From: MGBC114844 sp910585855
GTDB lineage: Bacteria > Bacillota > Clostridia > Lachnospirales > Lachnospiraceae
DNA length: 14,394 nucleotides
Direction of reading: 5' to 3'
Assembly: GCA_965646165.1 (NCBI GenBank)
Contig: CBFFYP010000097.1
Coordinates: forward strand, 1 to 14,394
Shown here in pieces: positions 14,286 to 14,394 of the stretch (the stretch's first letter is position 1; every line of letters starts with the position of its first letter). The position numbers and the translations under genes were made by a program. The notes under the pieces were generated by a model, which saw nothing but the letters and a program-made list of their open reading frames with translations, was not told the DNA's origin and searched no databases.

Positions 14286-14394
14286 GGGGGACGCCAGATT
14301 GGAAAACGGTGGGCAGCCTGCTGTTCCGGTTTCCAAAAAGCAAGAAGTTCTAAGACTTCTGCCTTTTCCTTCATCCAACCAGACAGACCGGGGC
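14286..14394 (+). repeat. Structured repeat element D, partial copy of element C
   Basis: It starts GGGGGACGCC like element C and then follows C, in inverted orientation relative to it, to the window edge. Shared blocks include CTGCTGTTCCGG, TCCAAAAAGCA and GACCGGGGC. The first arm (14293-14316) differs from the C arm at many positions, as seen between A and B. An internal hairpin AGAAGT/ACTTCT (14343-14360) replaces the AAGCAG/CTGCTT hairpin of C. The copy is cut by the window boundary, so its closing arm is not visible. The stretch 14165-14285 before it holds no gene I can support. Confidence 0.75.

Noticed and set aside
14249..14394. Open frame starting ATG at 14253 and running off the right edge through element D
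   Set aside because: No ribosome binding site at a useful distance (the nearest G-rich run is over 20 nt away), and most of its length is element D.

Overview
The window comes from a low-GC Firmicute, most likely a gut Lachnospiraceae (Roseburia/Agathobacter/Coprococcus type). This rests on AT-rich intergenic DNA, strong AGGAGG ribosome binding sites, SigA-type promoters, and a beta-mannan oligosaccharide locus of the kind known from that family. The species cannot be named from the sequence alone.

Layout. Nearly everything is read on the minus strand, so the functional order runs right to left. At the right, a promoter (14136-14164) drives a GH36 alpha-galactosidase (14014-11813) and a LacI-family regulator (11798-10803). 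A second promoter (9270-9297) drives a seven-gene operon: sugar-binding lipoprotein, two ABC permeases, a GH130 mannooligosaccharide phosphorylase, a cellobiose/mannobiose 2-epimerase, a GH130 mannosylglucose phosphorylase and mannose-6-phosphate isomerase ManA (ends 1373). The inferred pathway is import of (galacto)mannooligosaccharides, removal of galactose by GH36, phosphorolysis to mannose-1-phosphate by the GH130_2 enzyme, epimerisation of residual mannobiose to mannosylglucose, phosphorolysis of that to mannose-1-phosphate and glucose, and entry into glycolysis via ManA. No endomannanase, phosphomannomutase or transporter ATPase is present here.

Between the two mannan units lies a plus-strand gene for an Rpn-like PD-(D/E)XK nuclease (9788-10582) with its own promoter and terminator. 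It is flanked by two inverted copies of a structured element of about 165 bp (A 9448-9612, B 10623-10791). A longer relative (C, 1037-1370) starts right behind the manA stop codon, and a partial copy of the C type (D, 14286-14394) runs off the right edge. All four begin with GGACGCC followed by a 24-nt stem arm. In A, B and C the matching arm and a GGCTGT end are visible. Between A and B the arm sequence has changed at many positions with compensating changes in the partner arm, while the interior is nearly unchanged. This family of compensated, closed-stem elements is the most interesting feature of the window.

At the left edge are a promoter-driven, single-pass membrane protein of unknown function (855-190) and a short remnant that starts like a DUF624 (YesL-type) membrane protein and then diverges and stops.
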